Below are positions 47,097-56,988 of a stretch of DNA of 64,000 bases, piece by piece. The position numbers were made by a program, and so were the translations under genes. Each line of letters begins with the position of its first letter. The stretch's first letter is position 1. Source of the DNA: Pseudomonas sp. AN-1 (lineage in GTDB: Bacteria > Pseudomonadota > Gammaproteobacteria > Pseudomonadales > Pseudomonadaceae); the NCBI RefSeq assembly GCF_034057115.1, contig NZ_CP139195.1, positions 3,782,001 through 3,846,000 of the forward strand, written 5' to 3'. The notes beneath the pieces were generated by a model. It was not told where the DNA came from, made no database searches, and saw nothing but the letters and a program-made list of their open reading frames with translations.

Positions 47097-47606
47097 ATGT
47101 CCAAGCCGCAGCTCGACCCGAATCAGCTCGCCTTCCGCAACGCCATGGCGCACATGAGCGCCGCGGTGAACATCATCACCACCGACGGCGAGGCCGGCCG
47201 CTGCGGCATCACCGCCACCGCGGTGTGCTCGGTGACCGACACGCCGCCGACCGTGATGGTCTGCGTCAACCGCAACAGCGCGATGAACGCGGTGTTCAAG
47301 GCCAACGGCCGCCTGTGCGTCAACGTGCTGTCCGGCGAGCAGGAAGAGGCCGCCAAGCACTTCGCCGGGATGACCGGAGTGGCCATGGAGGAGCGCTTCG
47401 CCCTCGACCCGTGGACCACCGGCAGCCAGGGCCTGCCGGTGCTGGAAGGCGCGCTGGCCAACCTGCAGGGGCGCATCGTCGAGACCCAGGAGATCGGCAC
47501 CCACTCGGTGCTGCTGGTCGAGCTGGACGACATCCATGTGCGCGAGGAGGGCGACAGCCTGGTGTATTTCAGCCGCGCCTTCCGCCGCGTCGAGCGCGCC
47601 GCGTAA
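47097..47606 (+). CDS. flavin reductase (HpaC-like), copy 1
   Basis: 169 residues, flavin reductase domain spanning nearly the whole protein. MSAAVNIITTDG, CGITATAVCSVTDTPPTVMVCVN and FKANGRLCVNVL are the family blocks of HpaC and other short FMN/FAD reductases that feed two-component monooxygenases. AGGAG precedes the ATG at 47097. No hpaB-type oxygenase gene is nearby. The neighbouring gene at 47748 is a near-identical tandem copy. A strong terminator separates the two. Confidence 0.88.
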   Translation: MSKPQLDPNQLAFRNAMAHMSAAVNIITTDGEAGRCGITATAVCSVTDTPPTVMVCVNRNSAMNAVFKANGRLCVNVLSGEQEEAAKHFAGMTGVAMEERFALDPWTTGSQGLPVLEGALANLQGRIVETQEIGTHSVLLVELDDIHVREEGDSLVYFSRAFRRVERAA

Positions 47607-47623
47607 GCGGCTGCCCGCTCCTG

Positions 47624-47653
47624 AAAAGGCCCTGCCGGATGGCGGGGCCTTTT
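47624..47653 (+). terminator. terminator between the two flavin reductase genes
   Basis: 13-bp stem 47624-47636 with 47641-47653, one G-U pair, loop GGAT, ending in TTTTCGTTT. Confidence 0.9.
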
Positions 47654-47747
47654 CGTTTGTGGCCCGGGCTCATGCGTTTGGGGGTTGCCTGATGCGCGCG
47701 CTAGCGGCAGTCTGCGCGGCCTTGCCCTGCACCGGAATTGTTCGTCC

Positions 47748-48257
47748 ATGTCCCAGCTCGACCCCAGGCAGCTCGCCTTCCGCAACGCCATGGCGCACAT
47801 GAGTGCCGCGGTGAACATCATCACCACCGACGGCGCGGCCGGCCGCTGCGGCATCACCGCCACCGCGGTGTGCTCGGTGACCGACACGCCGCCGACCCTG
47901 ATGGTCTGCATCAACCGCAACAGCGAGATGAACGCGGTGTTCAAGGCCAACGGCCGGCTGTGCGTCAACGTGCTGTCCGCCGCGCAGGAAGAGGCCGCCC
48001 GCCACTTCGCCGGGATGACCGGCGTGGCGATGGACGAGCGCTTCGCCCGCGACGCCTGGCAGGCGGGCGAGGGCGGCCTGCCGGTGCTGGAAGGCGCGCT
48101 GGCCAACCTGCAGGGGCGCATCGCCGAGGCCCAGGAGATCGGCACCCACTCGGTGCTGCTGGTCGAACTGGACGACATCCGCGTGCGCGAGGAGGGCGAC
48201 AGCCTGGTGTACTTCAGCCGCGCCTTCCGCGTGGTCAGCCGCGACCAGGTGGCCTGA
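47748..48257 (+). CDS. flavin reductase (HpaC-like), copy 2
   Basis: 169 residues, very similar to the 47097-47606 protein over its entire length. Differences are scattered (for example GAAGRC against GEAGRC, DAWQAGEGGLP against DPWTTGSQGLP). The core codons are largely conserved, so the duplication is fairly recent, or maintained by conversion. The ribosome-binding site is weaker (CGGAA). It has its own terminator at 48321-48374 and so is probably transcribed separately. Confidence 0.87.
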   Translation: MSQLDPRQLAFRNAMAHMSAAVNIITTDGAAGRCGITATAVCSVTDTPPTLMVCINRNSEMNAVFKANGRLCVNVLSAAQEEAARHFAGMTGVAMDERFARDAWQAGEGGLPVLEGALANLQGRIAEAQEIGTHSVLLVELDDIRVREEGDSLVYFSRAFRVVSRDQVA

Positions 48258-48305
48258 GAGCGATTGCCGCCCGGCGGGGCTGGCATCCTCCAGCGGTAAA
48301 CGTTA

Positions 48306-48320
48306 AGATGTTAAACATCT
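48306..48320. promoter_or_regulatory. palindrome after flavin reductase copy 2
   Basis: AGATGTT-A-AACATCT, a perfect 7-bp-arm palindrome, in a small AT-rich island 50 bases after the gene and about 100 bases before the MFS gene. The 12-mer GTTAAGATGTTA (48302-48313) matches the AraC-gene upstream island at 29385-29396 at 11 of 12 positions. Confidence 0.4.
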
Positions 48321-48374
48321 GCTGCCGCCCCGGCACCTTGCGGTGTTCCCCTCTTTCAGGGGCGGCGGCGTTTT
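48321..48374 (+). terminator. terminator of flavin reductase copy 2
   Basis: Stem 48321-48331 with 48359-48369 (11 bp with one wobble), an internal CACC/GGTG hairpin in the loop, then GTTTTAATT. Confidence 0.75.
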
Positions 48375-48423
48375 AATTCCCCCCGATGCTGCCAGACGTG
48401 GCCCCGTAGCCGCAGGAGGCGCC

Positions 48424-49683
48424 ATGACTTCGTCCGCCGAGCGTTCCTGGCCTGCCGCCGTTCGCGCGCTGCAACACCCCAACTTCCGCCTGTATTTCGC
48501 CGGTCAGGCCGTGTCGATCCTCGGCAGCTGGATCCAGCAGGTCGCCCTGTCCTGGCTGATCTACCGCCTCACCGGCTCGGTGGCGCTGCTCGGCGTCACT
48601 ACCTTCGCCGCGCTGCTGCCGCAACTGATCGTCGGTCCTCTGGCCGGCGCCTGGACCGACCGCCACGACAAGCGCCGCCTGCTGATCCTGGTGCAGGCCC
48701 TGCTCGGCCTGCAGGCGCTGGCGCTCGCCGCGCTCACCGCGCTGGAGTGGATCGGCCCGGCGCTGATCGTCGCCATGTCGCTGCTGCTCGGCGTGCTCAA
48801 CGCCTTCGACACGCCGCTGCGTCAGGCGCTGATCGGCAGCTTCGTCGGCAGCCGCGACGACCTGCCCAACGCCCTGGCGCTCAACGCCATGCTGTTCAAC
48901 ATCGGCCGCTTCATCGGCCCGCCGCTGGCCGGCCTGCTGCTGGCGCTGACCAGCGAGGCGATGTGCTTCGCCCTCAACGCCCTGTCGTTCCTCGCCCTGC
49001 TGGCCGGCCTGCTGCTGATCCGCATCGATGCGCCGCCGCGCGCCAAGGGCTCGACCGGCGCGGTGTTCCGCGAGGGCCTGGCCTACGTGTGGGGCAACCA
49101 GCCGATCCGCCTGCTGATCCTCAGCCTGGCGATGGTCAACCTCACCGCCTCCAGCTACGCGGTGCTGCTGCCGGTGTTCGCCCGCGACATCTTCGCCGGC
49201 GACGCGCAGACCCTCGGCTGGCTGTGGGGTGCTGCCGGCTGCGGCGCCTTCCTCTCCACCCTGTTCCTCGCCACCCGCCAGGCGCTGCCGGGCCTGGTGC
49301 GCATCGTGCTGGTCGGCGCGGTGCTCAGCGGCCTGGCCCTGCTGGCCTTCGCCGCCAGCCACCTGGTACCGCTGGCGCTGCTGGCCATGGCGGTGCTCGG
49401 CTTCGCCATCTCGGTGGGCAACGTCGGCATCAACATGCTGCTGCAGAGCCTGGCGCCGGAGCAGTTGCGCGGCCGCGTGGTGTCCTTCTTCACCTCCATC
49501 CGCTTCGGCTTCGACGCCATCGGCGGCCTGCTCGCCGGCCTGCTGGCCGCGCGCATCGGCGCGCCGCTGACCCTGGCGCTGGAAGGGGTGGTACTGCTGG
49601 TGTTCTGCGTCTGGCTGCTGGCGCAGCGCCGGGTGCTGCGTGAACAGGTGCGCGACGACCTGCAGGAGCAGGCCGCGCGCTGA
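48424..49683 (+). CDS. MFS transporter (MFS_3/EntS-like exporter)
   Basis: 419 residues with about 12 membrane segments. The N-terminus LQHPNFRLYFAGQAVSILGSWIQQVALSWL and the loop GPLAGAWTDRHDKRRLL identify the MFS_3 group (enterobactin exporter EntS and relatives). It probably exports a small molecule by proton antiport; the substrate is unknown. AGGAGG precedes the ATG at 48424. Its terminator (49760-49795) is interrupted at the T-run by the insertion sequence downstream. Confidence 0.88.
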   Translation: MTSSAERSWPAAVRALQHPNFRLYFAGQAVSILGSWIQQVALSWLIYRLTGSVALLGVTTFAALLPQLIVGPLAGAWTDRHDKRRLLILVQALLGLQALALAALTALEWIGPALIVAMSLLLGVLNAFDTPLRQALIGSFVGSRDDLPNALALNAMLFNIGRFIGPPLAGLLLALTSEAMCFALNALSFLALLAGLLLIRIDAPPRAKGSTGAVFREGLAYVWGNQPIRLLILSLAMVNLTASSYAVLLPVFARDIFAGDAQTLGWLWGAAGCGAFLSTLFLATRQALPGLVRIVLVGAVLSGLALLAFAASHLVPLALLAMAVLGFAISVGNVGINMLLQSLAPEQLRGRVVSFFTSIRFGFDAIGGLLAGLLAARIGAPLTLALEGVVLLVFCVWLLAQRRVLREQVRDDLQEQAAR

Positions 49684-49759
49684 TCGGATCGGGGGGTGCT
49701 TCCCGTGTCGGCGCAGGAGACAGGTGCGGTTGCCCCGCCCGCTCTTCCTGCCAATCTTC

Positions 49760-49795
49760 GCCCCGGCTGGGCCTTGCGCCCGCCGGGGCTTTTTT
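49760..49795 (+). terminator. terminator of the MFS gene, abutting the insertion sequence
   Basis: Perfect 8-bp stem 49760-49767 with 49782-49789 and six T (49790-49795). The insertion sequence begins at the last T. A run of seven T also lies on its right side (51101-51107), consistent with insertion in and duplication of the T-tract. Confidence 0.85.
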
Positions 49796-51100
49796 GGTTC
49801 ATCGCATTTTCCCGGGGAAGGCGGCCTTGATTTTCAGGAAGAAGTAATCGGCGTCCCTGAAGCCATAGGCCATGCGCTTGATCACCTTGATCCGGTTGTT
49901 CACCCCCTCCAGCAGGCTGGTGTGCATGTGGAATCGTGCACTGGCGAGGATGCCCCGGGCATAGCGCTGGAGGTTGCGGGCAAAGCGTTGTAGCGGCGCC
50001 AAGCCGCTCTCCCGGACATGCCTCAGCCAGGTTCGCCAGCGCCGCCAGCCCTCCCGCACGCTGGGTGCGTACCAGACCTCCTTCAACGCATCCTTGAGCA
50101 CATAGACCGTGGCCAGTGGCTGGTTGGCTGCCAACAACTCCTGCAGTCGAACGGCATGATCCTCCTTCAGGTTCTCCCGGTTGCGCAGCAGCAGCCAACG
50201 GCTCTGCTTGACCACTTGGCGAGCGGGCTTGTCATGGCGCAGGGCATTGGCCTGGTCTACCCGGATGCGGTCGATCACGTCACGTCCGTAGCGGGCGACC
50301 ACATGGAACAAGTCGTACACAACCTCGGCCTGAGGGCAGTGCTGTTTCACTTCCAGGTCGAAGGCCGTATTCATGTCCATCGCCACAGCCTCGATCTGCT
50401 GGCAGCGCTCACCGAGTTGCTCGAAGAACGGGCGTATGGCCTTGCGGCTGTTACCCAGGCCAACCCACAGAACGCGGGTACGCTCGGCATCCATGATCAC
50501 CGTCGCGTAACGATGGCCTTTGTGCAGGGCGAACTCGTCCATCACCAGACGGCGCACATCGCCCGGCTCGAAGGTGCCGAATGCGGCCTGGAGACGCCGC
50601 TTGTCCAGCGTCTTGATGGTGTGCCAGTGCAGCCCGGTGAGCTGGCTGACATGGCTGATGGGCATGAACCGCAGCAGGGTTTCGACCCAGGAACACAGCC
50701 GGCGGGTCAGCCGCGAGGCCGGGGCCAACCAGGAAATGTGCTCGGTAACTCGCCCACACGTCAGGCAGTCCACTCGGCGTATGGGGAGTCGCAACTGGAC
50801 GCGCTGATCGAACAGATCCCGGTCGCGAACGAGGCGAATGCGTCGGTCATGGATCAGGGGGCTGGGCTGCTGACAGCGACCACAGCGTGGAAGGTCGGCC
50901 GCTCGGGGTTCGAGGGTCAGCGTGAGGTTTTTTTCGACGGAATGGCTGCAGGCTACAACGTCGTAGCCTGGCCAGAAAGCAGCAAGATCAATAGGATGCA
51001 CGGTGACAGCAGGGGGCAGGCGTTGGTGTGTTTGGCGACTGCCAATTTACCTGCTTCCCTGTCTGTCAATCCGCTCTTCCCCACGATCCCGCGAAGAACC
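49796..51100 (-). mobile_element. ISL3-family insertion sequence
   Basis: About 1.3 kb with imperfect terminal inverted repeats. The left end (from 49795/49796, GGTTC-A-TCGC, later CGGGGAAG) matches the reverse complement of the right end (51070-51100) at about 20 of 31 positions. The transposase fills most of the element, with its stop inside the left repeat. ISL3 elements produce 8-bp target duplications; here both flanks are T-runs, so the duplication cannot be delimited. Confidence 0.85.
49799..51001 (-). CDS. ISL3-family transposase
   Basis: 400 residues from a GTG at 51001. It has an N-terminal zinc-finger-like domain (CGRCQQP and VDCLTCGRVTEH), HTH region, and a DDE core with MDEFALHKGHRYATVIMD, AVAMDMNTAF and the C-terminal EGVNNRIKVIKRMAYGFRD that holds the glutamate. 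Length and intact motifs suggest a functional enzyme. Codon use is less GC-rich than the flanking ntrC and MFS genes. Confidence 0.93.
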   Translation of the reverse strand: MHPIDLAAFWPGYDVVACSHSVEKNLTLTLEPRAADLPRCGRCQQPSPLIHDRRIRLVRDRDLFDQRVQLRLPIRRVDCLTCGRVTEHISWLAPASRLTRRLCSWVETLLRFMPISHVSQLTGLHWHTIKTLDKRRLQAAFGTFEPGDVRRLVMDEFALHKGHRYATVIMDAERTRVLWVGLGNSRKAIRPFFEQLGERCQQIEAVAMDMNTAFDLEVKQHCPQAEVVYDLFHVVARYGRDVIDRIRVDQANALRHDKPARQVVKQSRWLLLRNRENLKEDHAVRLQELLAANQPLATVYVLKDALKEVWYAPSVREGWRRWRTWLRHVRESGLAPLQRFARNLQRYARGILASARFHMHTSLLEGVNNRIKVIKRMAYGFRDADYFFLKIKAAFPGKMR

Positions 51101-51114
51101 CTTTTTTTGCCTGG

Positions 51115-52541
<1,427 letters not shown>

Positions 52542-52545
<4 letters not shown>

Positions 52546-53627
52546 GGGGTTGGTGCTCCTTGTTCAAGCGGCAGAAACAGCGCGAAGACCGTGCGCCCGG
52601 GCTGGCTTTCGCACTCGATCAGGCCCTGGTGCTGGTTGAGGATGTTCTGCGCGATGGCCAGGCCGAGGCCGGTGCCGTCGGCACGCCCGCTGACCATGGG
52701 ATAGAAGAGGGTGTCCTGCAGCGCCGGGTCGATGCCCGGGCCGTTGTCGATCACCTCGATGCGGCACACCAGGCGATGGCGCTGGTGGCCGATGGTGAAC
52801 TGGCGCAGGGTGCGGGTGCGCAGCAGGATGCGTCCCGGCGGGTGCGGCTGCTTCTGCCCGGCGATCGCCTGCATGGCGTTGCGCACCACGTTGAGCACCG
52901 CCTGGATCAGCTGCTCGCGGTCGGCGAGCAGCTCGGGGATGCTCGGGTCGTAGTCGCGCTCCAGGCTCAGCTTGCCCTGGGTCTCGGCCTTGACCAGGCT
53001 GCATACCCGCTCCAGCACCTCGTGGATGTTGGTCGGTGCCAGCTGCGGCAGCTTGTTGGAGCCGAGCATGCGGTCCACCAGGTTCCGCAGGCGGTCGGCC
53101 TCGGCGATGATCACGTCGGTGTAGTCCCTGAGGCCGGCGTCCGGCAGCTCGCGGGCCAGCAGCTGCGCGGCGCCGCGGATGCCGCCCAGCGGGTTCTTGA
53201 TCTCGTGGGCCAGGCCGCGCACCAGCAGGCGGGTGGTCTCCTGCTTGGCCAGCTGTGCCTCCTCCTTGGTGATGCGCAGCAGGCGGTCGCGCGGGTGCAG
53301 CTCGAGCAGCAGCAGGAAGCTGCTCAGGCCGGGGATCGGCGTGGCCGCGTAGTCCACCGCCAGCTGCTGGCCGGCGGCGGTGATCAGCTGCGCCTCGCGC
53401 TTGGTGAACGGGTGGCCGCTGGCCACCGCCTGGCGCAGGGCCGGCAGGCCGTCGGGACTCTCGTTGCACAGCTCGCTGATGAACAGCCCCTGGCTGCGCT
53501 GGCCGCTGACACCCAGCAGCATCTCGGCGGCCGGGTTCATGTACTCCAGGCGCAGCTCGGCGTTGAGCAGGATCACCGCGGTGGTCAGGTTGTCGAGCAG
53601 CAGGCGCTGCAGTGAGTCGTAGGCCAT
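52542..53627 (-). CDS. ntrB: nitrogen regulation sensor histidine kinase NtrB
   Basis: 361 residues, cytoplasmic. PAS domain (about 8-110), dimerisation domain with phospho-acceptor H141 in RGLAHEIKNPLGG, and a HATPase domain with NVVRNAMQAI, DNGPGI and GTGLGLAI. PII-controlled kinase/phosphatase for NtrC. The ATG at 53627 gives the family length; another ATG three codons upstream at 53636 is closer to an AGGAG and cannot be excluded. Forms a coupled operon with ntrC. Confidence 0.96.
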
Positions 53628-53893
53628 GGCTAGCATGCGCTCCTGTGGGTGCAGCGTATTTGCAAGAAGTGCGCCAGCGACATGAGGGTGCAGCTCCGGG
53701 CAGCCGTCTGCCGCCTTTTTGTGCATGGCCGCGCGGGCTGCGCCGATGGCGCGCGGATGGCGCAGAGCCCGTGGCACAGGGCCTGCGCCCCGCCAGGGGC
53801 GGGCACCGGCAGGGTGCGCAGCGGCCGCCTGCGGGGCGCCGCAGGCGGCGAGCCGGGCGTGATTCGTGGCTCAGTATAGGTCGCGGGAGCATT

Positions 53894-53916
53894 GCGCGCA
53901 CCAAAGTGGTGCGCGC
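53894..53916. promoter_or_regulatory. perfect palindrome resembling an NtrC site, upstream of ntrB
   Basis: 10-bp arms 53894-53903 and 53907-53916 around AAG. The core GCACC-N5-GGTGC equals the NtrC consensus half-sites at the right spacing. It lies between the DUF4124 stop and ntrB, about 280 bases from the ntrB start. It could also act as a hairpin ending the DUF4124 transcript, though no T-run follows. Confidence 0.5.
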
Positions 53917-53920
53917 GTGC

Positions 53921-54535
53921 TCAGGGGAGGGGCACGCCGAGGAAGCGGCGCGGCTCGGCCGGCTTGTCGGCCAGCGGGCATTCCGGGCGCACGCCATAGT
54001 CGCCCTTCTGGCAGGGGTTGACCCGGCGCTTGTCGGCCAGGGTGGTGCGCCTGAGGTGGAACGGCTGGCTGGGCGTGCGCTCGACGATGCGCCCCTCGGC
54101 GTCGACGATCTCGGCGGCCAGCTGGTGGGTGCCGCGGTCGAGGTTGTCGAGGGTGAACACCGGGCTGCGCGCCGGCGCGCCGTGCACCCGGCCGTCGAGC
54201 AGCAGGCGGTAGCGGTGTCCCGCGAGCAGGCCGGGGTCGCTCTCCAGAGTGACCAGCAGGTTGCCGTCGTTGTCGCGGATGGTGGCGTCCGGCTCGGGCA
54301 GGGTGATGCGCAGCAGCTGGTAGGCCGGCAGCAGGGCGGCGGGCAGCGCCGGCGGCGCGGCGGGCGGCGGCGCCGGCAGGCTGGCGCTGTTGGCCGGCGC
54401 CAGCTCGACGCGCTGGGCGTTGGCGCTGCGCGGCTTGTCGGTGAACACCCGATTGCCGTCGGCGTCGAGGTAGGTGTACACGCCGGCGAAGGCCGGCAGG
54501 CTGGTCAGCAGCAGGAGGCAGAGCAGGGCGCGCAT
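53921..54535 (-). CDS. DUF4124 secreted protein, copy 1
   Basis: 204 residues with a signal peptide (about 1-17). The DUF4124 core GVYTYLDADGNRVFTDKPR is at 18-36. A proline/alanine-rich linker follows, then a second beta-rich domain ending in a cysteine-containing tail (NPCQKGDYGVRPECP). Function unknown; DUF4124 proteins are common between glnA and ntrB in Pseudomonas. It starts four bases after the stop of its paralogue, so the two are coupled. Confidence 0.88.
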   Translation of the reverse strand: MRALLCLLLLTSLPAFAGVYTYLDADGNRVFTDKPRSANAQRVELAPANSASLPAPPPAAPPALPAALLPAYQLLRITLPEPDATIRDNDGNLLVTLESDPGLLAGHRYRLLLDGRVHGAPARSPVFTLDNLDRGTHQLAAEIVDAEGRIVERTPSQPFHLRRTTLADKRRVNPCQKGDYGVRPECPLADKPAEPRRFLGVPLP

Positions 54536-54539
54536 TGGG

Positions 54540-55085
54540 TCAGTTCTGTGGCTTCGGTTGCGGGCGGGGCAGGGCCGGGCTGCCGATATGCACGCGCTGC
54601 ACGGTGAAGGTCACGCTGGCGCTGCGCTGCAGCGGCTCGCCGTCGCGCAGGATCTCCGCCTGCAGGCTGTGGCTGCCGCGGTCGAGGCTCTCGAAGTGGA
54701 ACTGGGTCTGCCGGCCGGGGGGGCTCACCGGCTGGCCATCCAGCAGTAGCTGCAGCAGGTCGCCGTCCTGCAGGCCCGGCTCCAGGCTGACGCCGACGCT
54801 GAAGGTGCCAGCATTGGCGCGCAGGGTGGCGTCCTGGTCGGGCACTCCGGTGATTTCCACGCGGCGGTAGCTCGCGGCCTGAGCGGCGGCGGGCGCGGCG
54901 GCCGGTGTGGCCGGTGCGGGGGCGGCCACGGTGTTGGTCGGGCCGAGCTGCACGCTCTCGCTGGCCACGCCCTCGGGCGGCTGGTTGGTGTAGACCGGAT
55001 TGCCGCGGTCGTCGATGTAGCGGTAGATCTCGGCGCTGGCCGGCAGGGCCAGGGCGAGCAGCAGGCAGGCGCAGAGCGGGCGCAT
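54540..55085 (-). CDS. DUF4124 secreted protein, copy 2
   Basis: 181 residues with a signal peptide (about 1-18). The DUF4124 core reads EIYRYIDDRGNPVYTNQPP (19-37), followed by an Ala/Pro linker and a beta-rich domain like that of copy 1 but without the C-terminal cysteine tail. AAGGATCC precedes the ATG at 55085. First gene of a two-gene unit downstream of glnA on the same strand, separated from it by a strong terminator. Confidence 0.88.
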   Translation of the reverse strand: MRPLCACLLLALALPASAEIYRYIDDRGNPVYTNQPPEGVASESVQLGPTNTVAAPAPATPAAAPAAAQAASYRRVEITGVPDQDATLRANAGTFSVGVSLEPGLQDGDLLQLLLDGQPVSPPGRQTQFHFESLDRGSHSLQAEILRDGEPLQRSASVTFTVQRVHIGSPALPRPQPKPQN

Positions 55086-55202
55086 GGGCGGATCCTTGCG
55101 AAGAGGATGGCGGTGCAGCAAGCCTTGCACCGCTGCGAGGCACTGGCAAGCGTCGTCGTCCCGGGCTGTGCGGGGCGGCGCAATCCGCTGCGCTTGCCGA
55201 CA

Positions 55203-55237
55203 GGAAAAGCACAAAGGCCTCCCGAAGGAGGCCTTTG
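55203..55237 (-). terminator. rho-independent terminator of glnA
   Basis: Perfect 11-bp stem 55212-55222 with 55227-55237, CGAA loop (TTCG on the minus strand), followed on the minus strand by TGCTTTTCC. Confidence 0.88.
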
Positions 55238-55256
55238 CGACATCACCGATCAGCGA

Positions 55257-56663
55257 TCAGCAGCTGTAGTACAGGTCGTACTCCAGCGGGTGCACGAAGG
55301 TGCGCACCTTGATTTCCTCGGCGGACTTCAGCTCGATGAAGGAGTCCAGGAAGTCCTTGGTGAACACGCCGCCCTTGAGCAGGAACTCGTGGTCGGCTTC
55401 CAGGGCCTCCAGGGCCTCCTTCAGGCTGCCGCACACCTGCGGGATGTTGGCGGCTTCTTCCGGCGGCAGGTCGTAGAGGTTCTTGTCGGCGGCATCGCCC
55501 GGGTGGATCTTGTTCTGGATGCCGTCCAGGCCGGCCATCAGCAGGGCGGCGAAGGCCAGGTACGGGTTGGCCGACGGATCCGGGAAGCGCGCCTCGATGC
55601 GGCGGCCCTTCGGGCTGGCGACGTACGGGATGCGGATGGAGGCGGAGCGGTTGCGGGCCGAGTAGGCCAGCATCACCGGAGCCTCGAAGCCCGGGACCAG
55701 ACGCTTGTAGGAGTTGGTCGACGGGTTGGTCAGGGCGTTCAGCGCCTTGCCGTGCTTGATGATGCCGCCGATGAAGTACAGGGCGGTATCGGACAGGCCG
55801 GCATAGCCTTCGCCGGCGAAGGTGTTCTTGCCGTCTTTGGCGATGGACATGTGCACGTGCATGCCCGAGCCGTTGTCGCCGTACAGGGGCTTGGGCATGA
55901 AGGTCACGGTCTTGCCGTAGGCGGCGGCGACGTTCTGCACGCAGTACTTCAGGGTCTGCACTTCGTCGGCCTTGGCGACCAGGGTGTTGAACTTCACACC
56001 GATCTCGTTCTGGGCGCCGGCCACTTCGTGGTGGTGCACCTCGACGATCTGGCCCATCTCTTCCAGGGCGTTGCACATGGCGGTACGGATCTCGTGATCC
56101 GGATCGGCCGGCGGGGTCGGCAGGTAGCCGCCCTTGACCGCGATGCGGTGGCCGTTGTTGCCCTGGCCGCCGTTCATGTCGGCGTCGCTGCTCCAGGCAG
56201 CCTGCTCGGAGAAGATCTTGAACATGGAGCCGGACATGTCCGACTTGTACTTCACGGAGTCGAAGATGAAGAATTCCGGCTCCGGACCGGCGAACACGGT
56301 GTCACCGATACCGGTGGTCTTCAGGTATTCCTCGGCGCGCTTGGCGATGGCGCGCGGGTCGCGCTCGTAGCCCTGCATGGTGGACGGCTCGATCACGTCG
56401 CAGACCAGGATCAGGGTCGGCTCTTCAGTGAACGGGTCCATCACCGCGGTGCTGTCGTCCGGCAGCAGGATCATGTCGGAGGCTTCGATGCCCTTCCAGC
56501 CTTCGATGGAGGAGCCGTCGAACATCTTGCCCACGTCGAAGAAGTCTTCGTCGGCGTCACGCGCCGGCATGGTGATGTGGTGCTGGCGGCCTTTCGGGTC
56601 GGTGAAACGGAGATCGATCCACTTCGCGTTGTGTTCTTGAATCAGTTGCAGCGCCTTCGACAT
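55257..56663 (-). CDS. glnA: glutamine synthetase type I
   Basis: 468 residues, dodecameric GSI-beta. Makes glutamine from glutamate and ammonia. The adenylylation site is Y397 in NLYDLPPEE. Signature blocks are FDGSSIEGW, the ATP-binding [17 protein letters not shown] and [19 protein letters not shown] precedes the ATG at 56663; an earlier in-frame start would lose this ribosome-binding site. A sigma54 promoter and NtrC sites lie upstream, and ntrBC is encoded three genes away. Confidence 0.98.
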   Translation of the reverse strand: MSKALQLIQEHNAKWIDLRFTDPKGRQHHITMPARDADEDFFDVGKMFDGSSIEGWKGIEASDMILLPDDSTAVMDPFTEEPTLILVCDVIEPSTMQGYERDPRAIAKRAEEYLKTTGIGDTVFAGPEPEFFIFDSVKYKSDMSGSMFKIFSEQAAWSSDADMNGGQGNNGHRIAVKGGYLPTPPADPDHEIRTAMCNALEEMGQIVEVHHHEVAGAQNEIGVKFNTLVAKADEVQTLKYCVQNVAAAYGKTVTFMPKPLYGDNGSGMHVHMSIAKDGKNTFAGEGYAGLSDTALYFIGGIIKHGKALNALTNPSTNSYKRLVPGFEAPVMLAYSARNRSASIRIPYVASPKGRRIEARFPDPSANPYLAFAALLMAGLDGIQNKIHPGDAADKNLYDLPPEEAANIPQVCGSLKEALEALEADHEFLLKGGVFTKDFLDSFIELKSAEEIKVRTFVHPLEYDLYYSC

Positions 56664-56755
56664 GCTGTCCTCCAGGGGGTACACACGGGCGGTGGGGCGC
56701 CCGAGATTCGTTTTTCATCGGGCCTCGGCCCGCCGGAAAATGTCCGGATTTCAAA

Positions 56756-56771
56756 AGCAAGGAGCGTGCCA
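56756..56771 (-). promoter_or_regulatory. sigma54 promoter of glnA
   Basis: On the minus strand TGGCAC-N5-TTGCT, an almost perfect -24/-12 element, placing the start of transcription about 80 bases upstream of the glnA ATG. Confidence 0.9.
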
Positions 56772-56844
56772 GTGCTCGGAAATGGGCATGAGCCGCGGAA
56801 AATGCGGCTTTTCCGGGCGTCGCCCGCGATGCGCGCTAGGATCG

Positions 56845-56893
56845 TGCACCACGGGGGTGCTTTCAAGTGTTGCACTGATTCATTTTGGTGCAA
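56845..56893 (-). promoter_or_regulatory. NtrC-binding sites upstream of glnA
   Basis: TGCACC-N5-GGTGCT at 56845-56861 fits the NtrC consensus at all but one position and lies near -110. A second, imperfect inverted repeat (TTGCAC at 56870-56875 and GGTGCAA at 56887-56893) lies near -140. The pair of distances matches the enteric glnA enhancers. Confidence 0.75.
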
Positions 56894-56938
56894 TTTGCCG
56901 TCGCGCGGATTTCTGCTCAAAGCTTGAGCAATTTCCGC

Positions 56939-56944
56939 TATAAT
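56939..56944 (+). promoter_or_regulatory. sigma70 -10 element of thiI
   Basis: A perfect TATAAT 45 bases upstream of the thiI ATG. No good -35 hexamer lies at 17 bases, so the match is to the -10 only. Confidence 0.55.
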
Positions 56945-56988
56945 CCGCGCCCCTCTTTTCGCTGCTCCTGCCTTCGCGCCGTTCGCCC

